Positions 30,025 to 39,906 are shown, counted from the stretch's first letter. The stretch: 64,000 bases of DNA from Streptomyces sp. HUAS ZL42 (GCF_040782645.1 NZ_CP160403.1:1054001-1118000); one strand, 5' to 3'. A program made the numbers and translations. The notes: generated by a model not told the origin, from the letters alone.

Positions 30025-32124
30025 ATGGCAAGAGCCGAACCGCCTCCCACGGCCGTCGGCCGACCGGACTCCGGTCCGCCGCAGGGCGTGCCCTCCCAGC
30101 CGAGCGGGCTGCTGGACCTCCTCGGCGTCACAGCGGTGCTGCTGGACGCGGACGGACGGATCGTGCTGTGGAGCCCGCAGGCCGAGGAGCTGTACGGCTA
30201 CACCTCCGCGGAAGCCCTCGGACAGTACGCAGTGCGACTGATGGTGCACAAGGAGCACTGGGACTGGGTGATCAAGACGTTCGGCGGGGTCATGGAGACC
30301 GGCCGGAGCTGGGCGGGCACCTTCCCCATCCGCTGCAAGGACGGCAGCACACGGCTGGTGGAACTGCGCAGCATGCGGCTGCAGAACGACCGCGGCGAGT
30401 TCTACGCCCTCGGGCTCGGCATCGACTCCCGCACACTGCGGGAGCTGGAGCGGGACGTCGCCCTGTCGACACGGCTGATCTCCCAGTCCCCCATCGGCGT
30501 GGCGATCTTCGACACCGACCTCAGGTACGTCGCCGTCAACCCCGCGCTCGAGCGCATCCACGGTCTTCCCGCCGCGGAGCATCTGGCCCGCCCCTATCGC
30601 GACGTCATGAGCGCTCCCGAGTTCGCGGAGGTCGAGGCCGCGATGCGGCAGGTCCTCAAGACCGGGGTCCCACTGGTCGACCGGTCCCCCGTCGTCGGCC
30701 GCAGCGAGGCGGACCCCGACCACAAGCACGCCTGGTCCGTCTCGGTCTACCGGCTGGAGGACACTCAGGGGCGTGTGCTCGGCGTGGCCGAACTTGCCGT
30801 GGACGTCACCGAGCGCTACCACTCGGCTCTGGAAGCCACCGAGACACGCCGGCGTCTGGCCCTGATCGCCGACGGCTCCGCCCGCATCGGCACCACCCTG
30901 GAGGTGGGACAGACGGCCCGGGAGCTGGCCGAGGTCACCGTTCCCGCCTTCGGCGACGTGGTCGCCGTCGACGTCCTCGACTCCGTGCTTGCCGAGCGCC
31001 AGCCCGCCTCCCGCGAGGGCCCGACGCTCTTCCGCGCCCTCGCGGTGAAGGCCGCCTACCGCACCGACGCCGCCCTCGCCACCGATCCTCCCGGCCACGT
31101 CGCCGCCTACGACGCCGACCGCCTGGCCTCCCGGTGCGTGCGCACCGGACGGCCCATCCTGGTCGGCCACGCCGACGGAAACGACCTGACGGCCATCGCC
31201 CGCGACGAGCACGGTGCCACGCTGCTGGCCCGCGCCGGCGCGCACTCCTACATGGCCGTCCCCCTCACCGCACGCGGCACCGTCCTCGGCTTCATGGGCC
31301 TCACCCGCGCCCGCGATCCACGGCCCTTCGACGAGGACGACCTCGCCATCGCCACCGAACTGGCCTCCCGCGCCGCGGTGTGCATCGACAACGCCCGAGC
31401 GCACCAGAGCGTGCGCAACGCCGCCGAGACCCTGCAGCGCAGCCTGCTCCCCGACCCCCCGCCCCGCCTGCCCGGCCTGCAGGTCGCCTCCCGCTACCTG
31501 CCCGCACAGGCCGCCTACGAGGTCGGCGGCGACTGGTACGACGTGCTCCCTCTCGACGGCGACAAGACCGCCCTCGTCGTGGGCGACGTCATGGGCAGCG
31601 GCATCGAGGCCGCCGCCGCCATGGGCCGCCTGCGCACCGCCACGACCGCCTTCGCCGACCTGGACCTCGAGCCCGCCCAGGTCCTGCAGCACCTCGACAC
31701 GACCACATCGCGCCTGGAGCAGTACATCGCCACCTGCATCTACGCCGCCTACGACCCGCACCGCGGCGAATGCCACATCGCCAACGCCGGCCACCTGCCC
31801 CCCGTCCTCGTCGCCGACGGCCGGCCGCCGCGTCTTCTCACCCTGCCGACGGGCACCCCACTCGGCGTCGGCGGCGTCCCCTTCGAAACCACCACCATCG
31901 CCTTCGGCCCCGGCGACCAGCTGGTCCTCTACACCGACGGTCTGGTCGAAACCCGCCAAGACCCCCTCGACGCGCGCCTAGACACCCTCCTCCACCTCCT
32001 CGACACCCCACGCGCCCCCTTGGAGGAAACCTGCGACCGGCTCCTCCACACGCTCCGGCACCCCGAGGACCACGACGACGTCGCCCTGCTGATCGCCTGC
32101 GGCACGGACGTGAACGCCGGGTGA
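30025..32124 (+). CDS. PAS-PAS-GAF-SpoIIE protein phosphatase
   Basis: A 699-residue cytoplasmic sensor phosphatase. The first PAS domain is at about 25-135 (LLGVTAVLLDADGRIVLWSPQAEELYGY) and the second at 145-265 (SPIGVAIFDTDLRYVAVNPALERIHG). A GAF domain runs from 285 to 450. The PP2C/SpoIIE domain (475-695) has QRSLLPDPPPRLPGL, YEVGGDWYDV, GDVMGSG and the metal-binding Asp in LVLYTDGLVETR. Such proteins dephosphorylate anti-sigma-factor antagonists. No anti-sigma kinase or STAS protein is encoded beside it, so its partner is elsewhere. AAGGAGG lies seven bases before ATG 30025. Confidence 0.9.
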   Translation: MARAEPPPTAVGRPDSGPPQGVPSQPSGLLDLLGVTAVLLDADGRIVLWSPQAEELYGYTSAEALGQYAVRLMVHKEHWDWVIKTFGGVMETGRSWAGTFPIRCKDGSTRLVELRSMRLQNDRGEFYALGLGIDSRTLRELERDVALSTRLISQSPIGVAIFDTDLRYVAVNPALERIHGLPAAEHLARPYRDVMSAPEFAEVEAAMRQVLKTGVPLVDRSPVVGRSEADPDHKHAWSVSVYRLEDTQGRVLGVAELAVDVTERYHSALEATETRRRLALIADGSARIGTTLEVGQTARELAEVTVPAFGDVVAVDVLDSVLAERQPASREGPTLFRALAVKAAYRTDAALATDPPGHVAAYDADRLASRCVRTGRPILVGHADGNDLTAIARDEHGATLLARAGAHSYMAVPLTARGTVLGFMGLTRARDPRPFDEDDLAIATELASRAAVCIDNARAHQSVRNAAETLQRSLLPDPPPRLPGLQVASRYLPAQAAYEVGGDWYDVLPLDGDKTALVVGDVMGSGIEAAAAMGRLRTATTAFADLDLEPAQVLQHLDTTTSRLEQYIATCIYAAYDPHRGECHIANAGHLPPVLVADGRPPRLLTLPTGTPLGVGGVPFETTTIAFGPGDQLVLYTDGLVETRQDPLDARLDTLLHLLDTPRAPLEETCDRLLHTLRHPEDHDDVALLIACGTDVNAG

Positions 32125-32140
32125 CTCGGAGGCGGGCGGC

Positions 32141-33778
32141 TCACCCCGGTACCAACGTCGTGAGGTGGCCGGACAGGGCCTCCGCGATACCGGTGAGGGG
32201 GAAGCGTGCGGCGAGGTAGCCGTCCGGGCGTACGACGAAGCCGGTGGGCCCTTCGGGGCGGTAGAGCCGGGCGAACTCCCCGGCGGCGTCCCGGTAGGCG
32301 GGGACGGCGAGGATGTCGGCGGCGCTCGGAGCGGCTTCGCGGGCGAGCACGGCGACGGTCCGAACAGCGGTCCCGGGGGGCGTGCGGGCGGCCTGGGCCA
32401 GGTCCGCGAGGTGGGCCGCGTACAGCAGCACCACGTGTCCTGTGCGCCCGCGCAGGACGTCGAGGAGGCGCAACGGGTAGGCGGCCACGGGGGCGGTCAG
32501 CCCGGCGCAGTCGGGGGCCCGGTCGCCGGGCTGGGGCGCGTCGGGCGGGCCGTACGGCGTGCCGGAGAGCGGGCCGCCCCGGTAGCCGACGAGCAGCTGG
32601 GCCTCGCGGAGCATCAGGGTCCGCGGGTCGTCGGGATCCGCCTCCATGCCGCGCGTGGCGTGCCGCACCGTCCGGCCGACGACCTCCTCCCCGACCGGGC
32701 GGCGCTCGGCGTCGTAGCTGGCGAGCAGGGCAGGCCCGGCCTCCCCGCGCACGACGAGCGCGAGTTTCCAGGCCAGGTTGCAGGCGTCCTGAATGCCGGT
32801 GTTCATGCCCTGGGCACCGGTGGGCGGGTGGATGTGGGCGGCGTCGCCCGCGACGAAGACACGTCCGTCGGCGTAGCGGTCGACGATGCGGTGACTGATT
32901 CGGAAGACGGAGGACCAGCGCAACCGGGAGAGGACGGCCGGCCTGGGCGCGAGGCGGTCGACGACGGCCTGGAGGTGCGACAGCTGCGGGGCACGGCCGC
33001 CCTCCAGGCCGTGCGCCACACCGTCACCCTGCTCGGCTCCCCGGCCGGTCGCCCGTGTGGAGAGTTCGGGCGGGACCAGCATCGACATGCGGTAGCGGCC
33101 CCTGCCGGGCAGCGGGATGCAGACCAGCACATCGTCCGTGGAGCCGTCCTCGGCGCGATGGCTGGACCGCACGCCGTATCCGTGCGGCACGTCCCAGTCG
33201 GCCTCGACATCCCCCAGCATGTACTCCTCGGCGAATGCCGCGCCCTCGAAACTGAGGCCCAGCCCCTTGCGGACGACGCTGTGCGCTCCGTCGCAGCCGA
33301 TCAGATGGCCGGCCCGCACCTCCTCCTCCGCGCCGGAGGCGGTCCGCAGCCGGGCGGTGACCCCGTCCTCGTCCTGCGTGAACGACAGCAGTTCGGTGCC
33401 GCGTTCGATCACCGTTCCCAGACCGGCGACGTACTCCTCGAGGATGCGCTCGGTCTCGTACTGCGGCAGCGCGGCGAATCCGTACGGCACCTCGGGCGGC
33501 AGCGAGAGATCGATCCGCGCCCGTTCCCGGCCGTTGACATAGGTGAGCTGTCCGCGCAGGACAGCGGCGCTCTCCAGGACGGTGCGGGCCAGACCCATCC
33601 GGTCCCAGATCTCCAGCGTGCGCGGCTGGATGCCGACCGCCTTGGCATACGGGAGCCGGGCCGGCAGCCGGTCGACGAGACGGCAGCGCACTCCGTACCG
33701 TCGAAGCTCGGCAGCCGCGCTCAGGCCCACCGGGCCGGCGCCCGCGATCAGTACGTCGGTTGTACGGCTGTCCGTCAC
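32141..33778 (-). CDS. FAD-dependent aromatic monooxygenase
   Basis: A 545-residue flavoprotein hydroxylase of the PHBH/polyketide-hydroxylase type. The FAD motifs are GAGPVGLSAAAELRR at the start, the DG motif CDGAHSVVRKGLG near 165 and GDAAHIHPPTGAQGMNTGIQD near 310. The C-terminal thioredoxin-like domain (about 420-545) fits the class. It should hydroxylate a phenolic or polyketide substrate with NAD(P)H and oxygen. GTG 33778 has GGAGG upstream and the FAD fold begins directly after it. It is not linked to the Pks13-like locus, and it converges on the phosphatase gene with 16 bp between stops. Confidence 0.88.
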   Translation of the reverse strand: MTDSRTTDVLIAGAGPVGLSAAAELRRYGVRCRLVDRLPARLPYAKAVGIQPRTLEIWDRMGLARTVLESAAVLRGQLTYVNGRERARIDLSLPPEVPYGFAALPQYETERILEEYVAGLGTVIERGTELLSFTQDEDGVTARLRTASGAEEEVRAGHLIGCDGAHSVVRKGLGLSFEGAAFAEEYMLGDVEADWDVPHGYGVRSSHRAEDGSTDDVLVCIPLPGRGRYRMSMLVPPELSTRATGRGAEQGDGVAHGLEGGRAPQLSHLQAVVDRLAPRPAVLSRLRWSSVFRISHRIVDRYADGRVFVAGDAAHIHPPTGAQGMNTGIQDACNLAWKLALVVRGEAGPALLASYDAERRPVGEEVVGRTVRHATRGMEADPDDPRTLMLREAQLLVGYRGGPLSGTPYGPPDAPQPGDRAPDCAGLTAPVAAYPLRLLDVLRGRTGHVVLLYAAHLADLAQAARTPPGTAVRTVAVLAREAAPSAADILAVPAYRDAAGEFARLYRPEGPTGFVVRPDGYLAARFPLTGIAEALSGHLTTLVPG

Positions 33779-33879
33779 GGGAGCCTCCCAGTGCCTGACC
33801 CCGGCCCGGTCCCGTACTCCATGGTCACCCGGCACAGCTCAGTCGGCGAGCCGGCCGAGGTGTGCGGTTCTCTGGGTTC

Positions 33880-34839
33880 CTACAGCGGAACGCTGACGAC
33901 GGTCGACGACGTCGTCGGGTCCGACCAGTCCGAGTCGAACCGGGCGTTGACGACGTAGAGACGGTCGCCGTGGACGGCTGCCGTGGTGGGTTCGTCGAAG
34001 CGGGGGTCGGTGATGCGCTTGACGAACGTTCCGCGGGTGCCGTCGTCACTGAGCCTGAACACATCGATGGCGTAGGACCAGTTGCGTACGACGTACAGTG
34101 CGCGGCCGTGGACCACGAGGCCGTCGCCGTTGCTGACCGGCCCGCTGTCCAGGGCGGTCGCGGTGGCCTGTCCGCTGCGTGGGTCGACACGGTAGAGCGC
34201 CGACACGTTGTCGTTCACGACCAGCAACGCTTGGTGGTCCGGGGTCAGTGCGATGCCGTTGGCGCCCCAGTACTCTCCGCCGGGCGGTGTGGGCGCCCAG
34301 GCGCCGCCGAGCGGCAGTCGGCGCAGCGGGGAGGCGCTCGGCAGGGACGGGCGCAGGGGCAGGTGGAACAGGACGTCGTTGAACGAGTCGGTGAACCACG
34401 CCCCGCCGCAGCCCACGACGACGTCGTTCACGAAGGTCGTGCCGGTCTGCGCCCGCCAGGATGCCAGCAGACGGCCGTCGCGCCGGTCGACGACGCGGAC
34501 CTCACCGCTGTCGCCCCCGGCGACGAGCAGTCTGCCGTACGGATCGACCTTCAGGCCGACCGATATCGGCCCCTGTCCCTGCCGGATGATCCGGCCGCGT
34601 CCCGTGGCCAGTTCGACCCCGTAGATCGAGCCGTCGAGCAGTGAGCCCGTGTAGGCCACGGCCCCGGGGCCGATGGCGATCCCCTCGGGCTGGAAGCCGG
34701 GCGGGGTGGCGATCGTGTCGGGCCAGGACGCGCCCGAGGCGGCCTGCGCATCGGAAGCCGACGGCCCGGCGAGGGCTGCGCCACCGAGCGCGGCAGCGGC
34801 GGTGCCGATGAGGCGGCGACGAGTCAAGGAGCGTGCCAC
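33880..34839 (-). CDS. Tat-exported SMP-30/gluconolactonase-like beta-propeller
   Basis: A 319-residue exported protein. The signal (LTRRRLIGTAAAALGGAALAGPS) is twin-arginine. The mature part has repeated propeller blades such as PEGIAIGPGAVAYTGSLLDGSIYGV, VNDVVVGCGGAWFTDSFND and NGIALTPDHQALLVVNDN, the pattern of SMP-30/gluconolactonase/LRE-like proteins. Metal-binding residues of the lactonases (Glu, Asn and Asp in the centre) seem partly kept (NGIAL, NDVVV), but activity cannot be judged. It may be a secreted lactonase or a non-enzymatic propeller. GTG 34839 is supported by GGAAGGA eight bases upstream. Confidence 0.75.
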   Translation of the reverse strand: MARSLTRRRLIGTAAAALGGAALAGPSASDAQAASGASWPDTIATPPGFQPEGIAIGPGAVAYTGSLLDGSIYGVELATGRGRIIRQGQGPISVGLKVDPYGRLLVAGGDSGEVRVVDRRDGRLLASWRAQTGTTFVNDVVVGCGGAWFTDSFNDVLFHLPLRPSLPSASPLRRLPLGGAWAPTPPGGEYWGANGIALTPDHQALLVVNDNVSALYRVDPRSGQATATALDSGPVSNGDGLVVHGRALYVVRNWSYAIDVFRLSDDGTRGTFVKRITDPRFDEPTTAAVHGDRLYVVNARFDSDWSDPTTSSTVVSVPL

Positions 34840-34970
34840 AGTGCGGGTCCTTCCGACGGTGGAACATCCGGATCTCTCGACTGACGCTGCCACCTCAGCA
34901 CACCCCTGAGCGCATGGCGGTACCGCATCTCCCACCATTCACAAGGGAATTGTGGGGCTCCTCTTCTGAC

Positions 34971-36332
34971 TCAAAGAGGAGGCCGCCGGCCACGACCGGA
35001 GCGGCCGGGTACCGCCGTACGGCCCACCGCCGCCGCGAGCTTGCGCAGGCGGCGCCAGTCCAGGCGGGGTGGCAGGTCGGGGACGCCGGGGCGTTCACGG
35101 GGGACCCGCACGCGCAGGGCACGGCGCTCGATGCGGCAGCGGACGGGAGTGGGCAGGGTCAGGGCCTCGCCGTCGAGACCCACGTCCACTTGCGGCTCGT
35201 CGGCGTCGATGACCACCTCATGAGCCGTCGACAGCCCGAAGCTTCGCGGATCCAGCAGCAGTTCGGCAGCCTCGACGGCGCTGTCGACCTTCACCGCGAG
35301 GACGCCCAGTCTTCCGGTGTTGAGCCGCTGACGTCGTCCGAAGCCGAAGGGGTCGTCGATCCGGTAGGGGTTGTTGCTCACCAGGACGGCCTGCGGATCG
35401 GTGAACGTGACACCGTCGGCGCGGGCGGTCAGGCGCGGACCGCGCTGGCGGGAGAGCAGGTCGGGCAGCAACTGCAGGGCCGTACCCACCTTGTCGTCGC
35501 GGTAGCCCGGGCTCTGGACGACCACGCCGTACGCCCCGAACGAGGCGTTGTTGACGAACGGACGGTCGTCGGCGAAGCACAGGTCCACACGGAGTTCCAC
35601 GCCGTCGGTGAGGGCGTCGAGGCAGGTGGAGGGGTCGTCTCGGTCGAGGCCCAGGTCCATCGCGAAGTGGTTGCGGGTACCGGCCGAGATCACGAGGAAC
35701 GGCAGGCCGTGCTCCGCGGCCACGGCCGCGACCAGTGCCTGTGTCCCGTCGCCGCCCGCGACGCCGAGGAGGTCCGCTCCGTCCGCCACGGCGGCTCGTG
35801 CGAGGGCGGTGACGTCCTGGTGCCGCTCCGGGTCGAGCACGACGACCCGGGCACCGAGCCTCTCGGCCTTTTCCCGCAGGGAGAACTTCTCGACCTTCCC
35901 TCCGCCGGAGCGCGGGTTGAGGATCAGGAAGGGGCGCTTCGGGGGCGGCGTGCGGTATTCCTTGACCCGTACCGGCCGCAGGCCCGTGCTGCGCAGTGCG
36001 TACCGGCCGCTCCACACCGCCCCGAACCACAGCAGTCCGGAGACGGCGATCACCCAGAGCAGGTTCAGGCTTGCGAACAGCACCACTACGGCGAGCGGGG
36101 TGGCGATCGCCAGCAGGATCGCTGCCGCCCGCACCGCTCCGCGACGGGACAGCACCCACCACAGTGCGGCCACGGTGACCGCGAGGCCCGCGAGGCCCGC
36201 GCCCAGAAGCAGGAGGCCGCTCAGACCGCCCTGGACGAGAGGAAGCAACGCAGCCGAGGCCGCGGCCACCAGGGCGCCTCTGGCCGCCCAGCTCTGCCGG
36301 CGATGCAGCCGCTCACTCTGTGTCGGTCCCAC
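34971..36332 (-). CDS. YegS/diacylglycerol-kinase-like lipid kinase with membrane segment
   Basis: A 453-residue protein. Residues 10-115 contain about four hydrophobic helices (GALVAAASAALLPLVQGGLSG ... VVVLFASLNLLWVIAVSGLL). The kinase part has PFLILNPRSGGGK, VAGGDGTQALVAAV and AGTRNHFAMDLGLDRDD, the GGDGT and GTxNxFA motifs of the DAGK catalytic family. The C-terminal beta domain carries DGEAL. It should phosphorylate diacylglycerol or another lipid at the membrane. The fused N-terminal membrane region is not part of cytosolic YegS and suggests direct membrane anchoring. GTG 36332 follows GGAGGGG. Confidence 0.87.
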   Translation of the reverse strand: MGPTQSERLHRRQSWAARGALVAAASAALLPLVQGGLSGLLLLGAGLAGLAVTVAALWWVLSRRGAVRAAAILLAIATPLAVVVLFASLNLLWVIAVSGLLWFGAVWSGRYALRSTGLRPVRVKEYRTPPPKRPFLILNPRSGGGKVEKFSLREKAERLGARVVVLDPERHQDVTALARAAVADGADLLGVAGGDGTQALVAAVAAEHGLPFLVISAGTRNHFAMDLGLDRDDPSTCLDALTDGVELRVDLCFADDRPFVNNASFGAYGVVVQSPGYRDDKVGTALQLLPDLLSRQRGPRLTARADGVTFTDPQAVLVSNNPYRIDDPFGFGRRQRLNTGRLGVLAVKVDSAVEAAELLLDPRSFGLSTAHEVVIDADEPQVDVGLDGEALTLPTPVRCRIERRALRVRVPRERPGVPDLPPRLDWRRLRKLAAAVGRTAVPGRSGRGRRPPL

Positions 36333-36482
36333 GAGCCCCTCCGGACGGGACCGGCTGCCTGCCGGCCGGCGTCTCCAACAGAACCATCGAAGATCCCTCG
36401 CCCTCGGGTCAAGGGTGTTCGAGGGTCTCATGCGGACGTGACGGGGCGAAGGCGGGATACGTCGCTGCGTAGGGTGGAGACC

Positions 36483-37007
36483 ATGACCGAGGTGGAAGTC
36501 GTCCAGCTGCTGGTGTCACCCGCACACCGATGTGCCGGGCGCCCCTCGGAGGGGGCGGCCGCCGCTCCGGCCGACGAGCTGGTGTCGGAGGTGGAGGTGC
36601 GCCGGGGCCTCGGGCTGGTCGGTGACCGCTACTTCGCCCGGCCCGCCCACCGGAACGCGGCGGTCACCATCATGGCCGCGGAGAGCCTCCCCCTGGACAT
36701 CGATCCGTCCGGCGATCTCCGGCAGACCCGCCGGAACATCCTGCTGCGGGGCATCGACATCGATTCCTGCGTCGGCTCGACGATCGCCCTCGACTCCGGT
36801 ACCGGGCCCGTGACGTTCGCGGTGAACCGTCCGGCCCGGCCGTGCGCGTGGATGGACGTCACCCTCGGCCCTGGTGCGCAGCGCGCCCTGCGCGGCAAGG
36901 GCGGTGTGCGCTGCACACCTCTCTCGGACGGGGTGATCACTCTCGGAACGGCGACGTTCCGCGTCGTCGGCGAGCCGGGTCCCGGCGGCACCGGGCATCA
37001 GCTCTGA
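36483..37007 (+). CDS. MOSC-domain protein
   Basis: A 174-residue molybdenum-cofactor-sulphurase C-terminal (MOSC) domain protein. The core GLGLVGDRYFA near residue 45 and NRPARPCAWMDVTLGPGAQR with its conserved Cys near 120 are the family marks. The conserved Cys is thought to carry sulphur or bind the cofactor in this family. It may serve molybdoenzymes such as the IorAB pair, though that lies over 30 kb away. It is divergent from the lipid-kinase gene, and its 3' end overlaps the convergent DHA2 gene by ten bases. Confidence 0.88.
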   Translation: MTEVEVVQLLVSPAHRCAGRPSEGAAAAPADELVSEVEVRRGLGLVGDRYFARPAHRNAAVTIMAAESLPLDIDPSGDLRQTRRNILLRGIDIDSCVGSTIALDSGTGPVTFAVNRPARPCAWMDVTLGPGAQRALRGKGGVRCTPLSDGVITLGTATFRVVGEPGPGGTGHQL

Positions 37008-38506
37008 CTGGCGTGCGCATGGCTGTGGGACACCTCGGGCGGGCAGTGCCGTTTTCGCCGACCGCGGTCGCGCAGCCAGTCGTGCACCGCCAGCCCGAGT
37101 GCGCAGAGCACCGGCACGATGCCGGAGCCCACGGCGACCGCGACCGCGGAACGGTAGTCGTCGCCGGTGCCGAGCGCCACGTAGAACAGCCCGGGCAGGG
37201 CGGCCGTGCCGATCGCTCCGCCGAGCCTCTGTCCCGTCTGCAGTGCGCCTCCCGCCGCGCCCGCCATCCGCACCGGCACCTCACGCAAGGTCATGGTGAC
37301 GTTGGGGGAGATCACGCAGCCGCTGCCCAGACCGCCCACGAACAGGGCGGGGGCCGCGAGCCACATCACGGTGTCGTCCGGTCCGAGGCGCAGGACCAAC
37401 GCGGCCCCGCCCAGCCCCACGGCCACGGCGACGAGTCCGCAGACGGTCAGCAGCCGGCCCAGCCGCTCCACCAGGCGTCCGGCCACCACCGCGGCGGCGG
37501 CCGACCCGATGGCGAACGGGGTCACCGCCAGCCCGGACCGCAGGGGTGAATAGCCCTCCCCGTTCTGGAAGAAGAGGGCGAACACCAGCCATACGCCGCT
37601 GAAGCCCACGAAGTAGAGGGTGGCGATGGCGGCACCGGCGGCGTAGCCGCGGGTGGCCGTGACCAGCCGGGGATCGAGCAGCGGTTGGCCATGGGCCGAG
37701 GCGACGCGCCGCTCCCACCGTGCGAAGGTCACCAGAAGGGCCATGCCCACGAGGAAGAGCCACCACAGCCGCCGTACACCGCCGGACTCCGCCAGGACCA
37801 GGGGCAGCATGAGGGCCAGGACTCCGCAGCCGAGCAGTGCCACGCCCGGCAGGTCGAGTCGCTCGCCGCGGCCGGGGGCCACCTTGGGCAGCAGGCGCAG
37901 TCCCAGTACGAGGGCGATCGCGCCGACCGGGACGTTGACGTAGAAGATCCATCGCCAGCCCTGTGGCCCGTCGGCGAGCATGAGGATGAGCCCGCCCACG
38001 ACGGGCCCGACGGCACTGGAGATACCGACGGTGGCCCCGAAGAGGCCGAACGCCCGGCCGCGCTCGGCGCCGCGGAACAACTGCTGGATCAGGGCGGAGT
38101 TCTGCGGGGCGAGGCACCCCGCGGCGACGCCCTGGGCCAGTCGGGCCACGACCAGCAGTGTGATCGTGGGGGCCGCGCCCGCGGCCGCGCTGCACGCCAC
38201 GAAGGCCGTGAGCGCCATGAGGAAGATACGGCGTCTGCCGATCGCGTCTCCCACCCGTCCCGCGGTCACCAGGACCAGGGCGAACGCGAGGGCGTAGCCG
38301 GAAACGACCCACTGGATGGCGGGCGCCGACGCGTGCAGATCGCGTTGCATGGACGGCAGGGCCACGGCGACGATCGTCACGTCGAGCAGGCTCATGAACC
38401 CGGCCACCAGAGTCACCCACAGCGCCTTCCACCGCCGCGGATCGGTGCCGTCAGCCATGTCCGCCGGGTTGTGTCCCGGTCCGCCCGCCGGTGTCCCAGC
38501 GCTCAC
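36998..38506 (-). CDS. DHA2-type MFS drug exporter (14 TM)
   Basis: A 502-residue 14-helix drug:H+ antiporter. Helix 1 has LDVTIVAVALPSMQRDL and loop 2-3 has GRVGDAIGRRRIF, the motif A of the DHA2 family. Motif C lies in GATVGISSAVGPVVGGLI within helix 5. The closest well-known group is EmrB/QacA. GTG 38506 follows GAGAGGAG, and an internal ATG at residue 17 is an alternative. No regulator is adjacent on either side, so its inducer is unknown. Confidence 0.88.
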   Translation of the reverse strand: MSAGTPAGGPGHNPADMADGTDPRRWKALWVTLVAGFMSLLDVTIVAVALPSMQRDLHASAPAIQWVVSGYALAFALVLVTAGRVGDAIGRRRIFLMALTAFVACSAAAGAAPTITLLVVARLAQGVAAGCLAPQNSALIQQLFRGAERGRAFGLFGATVGISSAVGPVVGGLILMLADGPQGWRWIFYVNVPVGAIALVLGLRLLPKVAPGRGERLDLPGVALLGCGVLALMLPLVLAESGGVRRLWWLFLVGMALLVTFARWERRVASAHGQPLLDPRLVTATRGYAAGAAIATLYFVGFSGVWLVFALFFQNGEGYSPLRSGLAVTPFAIGSAAAAVVAGRLVERLGRLLTVCGLVAVAVGLGGAALVLRLGPDDTVMWLAAPALFVGGLGSGCVISPNVTMTLREVPVRMAGAAGGALQTGQRLGGAIGTAALPGLFYVALGTGDDYRSAVAVAVGSGIVPVLCALGLAVHDWLRDRGRRKRHCPPEVSHSHAHASQS

Positions 38507-38661
38507 ACGGGCTCCTCTCCGCCGCCGTCGCCCGAGCCCCGGAGCTGGCGCCTTTGGGCCCGCCACCCCGTCGGCCGACGCTCCACACCGGCGCACGCTC
38601 ACCATCTTCGCCACTTCGGGTGCCCCGCACCAAGGACTCACGCACGCGGTACGAAAACCGG

Positions 38662-39336
38662 ATGACCGCGCCCACGCCCGCCTCTACCGTGCATCGAGTG
38701 GACAGACACGACCGCTCCGAGCGCCACGACGGGCTGCTGAACGTCATCGACATCGAGGCCACCTGCTGGGACGGGCAGCCGCCGCCCGGATCCGTGAGCG
38801 AGGTCATCGAGATCGGGCTCGCCGTCGTCGATCTGCGCGCCCGGGAGCGGATCGCCAAGCACCGCATCCTGGTGCGGCCCCACCGGTCTTCCGTCAGCCC
38901 GTTCTGCACCGAGCTGACGGGGCTCACGCAGGCAGAGGTCGACGGGGGCGTCACCTTCGCCGAGGCATGCCGCGTGCTGGTGGAGGAGCACGGCGCGGGT
39001 CTGCGTCCCTGGGCGAGTTGGGGCGACTACGACCGGCACCAGTTCGTTCGCCAGTGCAAGGCCGACCGCGTCGCCTACCCGTTCGGCCACCCTGCCGAGC
39101 GGAGGCACACCAACGCCAAGGCCGTTTTCACCGAGGCCCACGGCCTGCGCAGAAAACCGGGCATGGCTCAGGCACTTCGCATCGCCGGGCTGCCGTTGGA
39201 GGGGCGTCACCACCGGGGAGAGGACGACGCCTGGAACATCGCGGCGCTCGTCCTCGGCCTCGTCGACCGCGAGGCGTGGCCCGACTCCCCCGTCCCTTAC
39301 GGTCTTTCGGGCGGATACGGCCCCGGAAGCCGGTGA
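38662..39336 (+). CDS. DEDDh 3'-5' exonuclease (KapD/ERI-like)
   Basis: A 224-residue RNase-T/DnaQ-superfamily exonuclease. Exo I is NVIDIEATCW (Asp and Glu), Exo II is in SWGDYDRHQF and Exo III is HHRGEDDAWN with the general-base His, so the active site is complete. The spacing fits the KapD/ERI-1 group rather than the polymerase epsilon chain. It probably trims RNA or DNA ends in the cytoplasm. Start at ATG 38662 is not well supported by a ribosome site. GTG 38698 would remove 12 residues without touching the fold. Confidence 0.85.
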   Translation: MTAPTPASTVHRVDRHDRSERHDGLLNVIDIEATCWDGQPPPGSVSEVIEIGLAVVDLRARERIAKHRILVRPHRSSVSPFCTELTGLTQAEVDGGVTFAEACRVLVEEHGAGLRPWASWGDYDRHQFVRQCKADRVAYPFGHPAERRHTNAKAVFTEAHGLRRKPGMAQALRIAGLPLEGRHHRGEDDAWNIAALVLGLVDREAWPDSPVPYGLSGGYGPGSR

Positions 39337-39506
39337 GCCCCGGCCGTACCGCCGTCTCGAGCGAATGTTTCTCCAGTATTACGGAAGCCGTTGAAGCGTC
39401 AACGATGTAGGATCCGGGAACAGTTCGAGTGGCCGCACGCGCACACCGCCAGGCGGCCGGACACGACGTGTCCGTACGTTCTGGCCTGCACCCACGGAGT
39501 CGCGCG

Positions 39507-39833
39507 ATGAACACAACGCCCCCCACTCAGCCGCCATCCACACAGGACACATACGCCGACGGTCTGGCGTGGCAGGCCCACCGCGCGACATGCGCGGCCT
39601 GCACCGCGGAACCCCGATGCATGGAGGGCCACGGCCTGTACGGCCGCTGGCGCAAGGCCGCGCAACCGGCCTCCGACGCCTCGCCGACGTGCGGGCGCTG
39701 CGGCGCCTCCATCACCCGTGGCCAGCCCTACGAACGGAACATCCAGGAGCGCCTCTCCGGAGCACCGCACACCGTGTACCGGCACCGGGCCTGCCCCGCG
39801 GCGCACGACGCGGCGGCACTGCCGGCGGCGTAG
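39507..39833 (+). CDS. Small Cys-rich hypothetical protein (zinc-ribbon-like)
   Basis: A 108-residue protein with CAAC (residues 33-36), CMEGHG, CGRC (residues 60-63) and a later HRAC. The two CxxC pairs and following Cys/His suggest one or two zinc knuckles. There is no membrane segment. ATG 39507 is used because upstream in-frame residues lack conservation character. I recognise it only as a Streptomyces-type hypothetical. The upstream 170 bp contain a possible -10 (TAGGAT, 39408-39413). Confidence 0.6.
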   Translation: MNTTPPTQPPSTQDTYADGLAWQAHRATCAACTAEPRCMEGHGLYGRWRKAAQPASDASPTCGRCGASITRGQPYERNIQERLSGAPHTVYRHRACPAAHDAAALPAA

Positions 39834-39856
39834 CGCCTGGGAAAGGCCCGACGCTT

Positions 39857-39887
39857 CCTGCCCGGACCGTGCGACGGTCCGGGCAGG
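39857..39887. terminator. Bidirectional terminator, perfect 14-bp stem
   Basis: CCTGCCCGGACCGT pairs with ACGGTCCGGGCAGG around GCG, between the convergent zinc-ribbon-like and M4 protease genes. Confidence 0.88.
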
Positions 39888-39906
39888 CGCGCGGGCTGAT
39901 CCAGGG

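Noticed and set aside
32141..33778. FAD monooxygenase as tailoring enzyme of the Pks13-like locus
   Set aside because: It is 4 kb beyond the terminator that closes the locus, on the other strand, with unrelated genes between.
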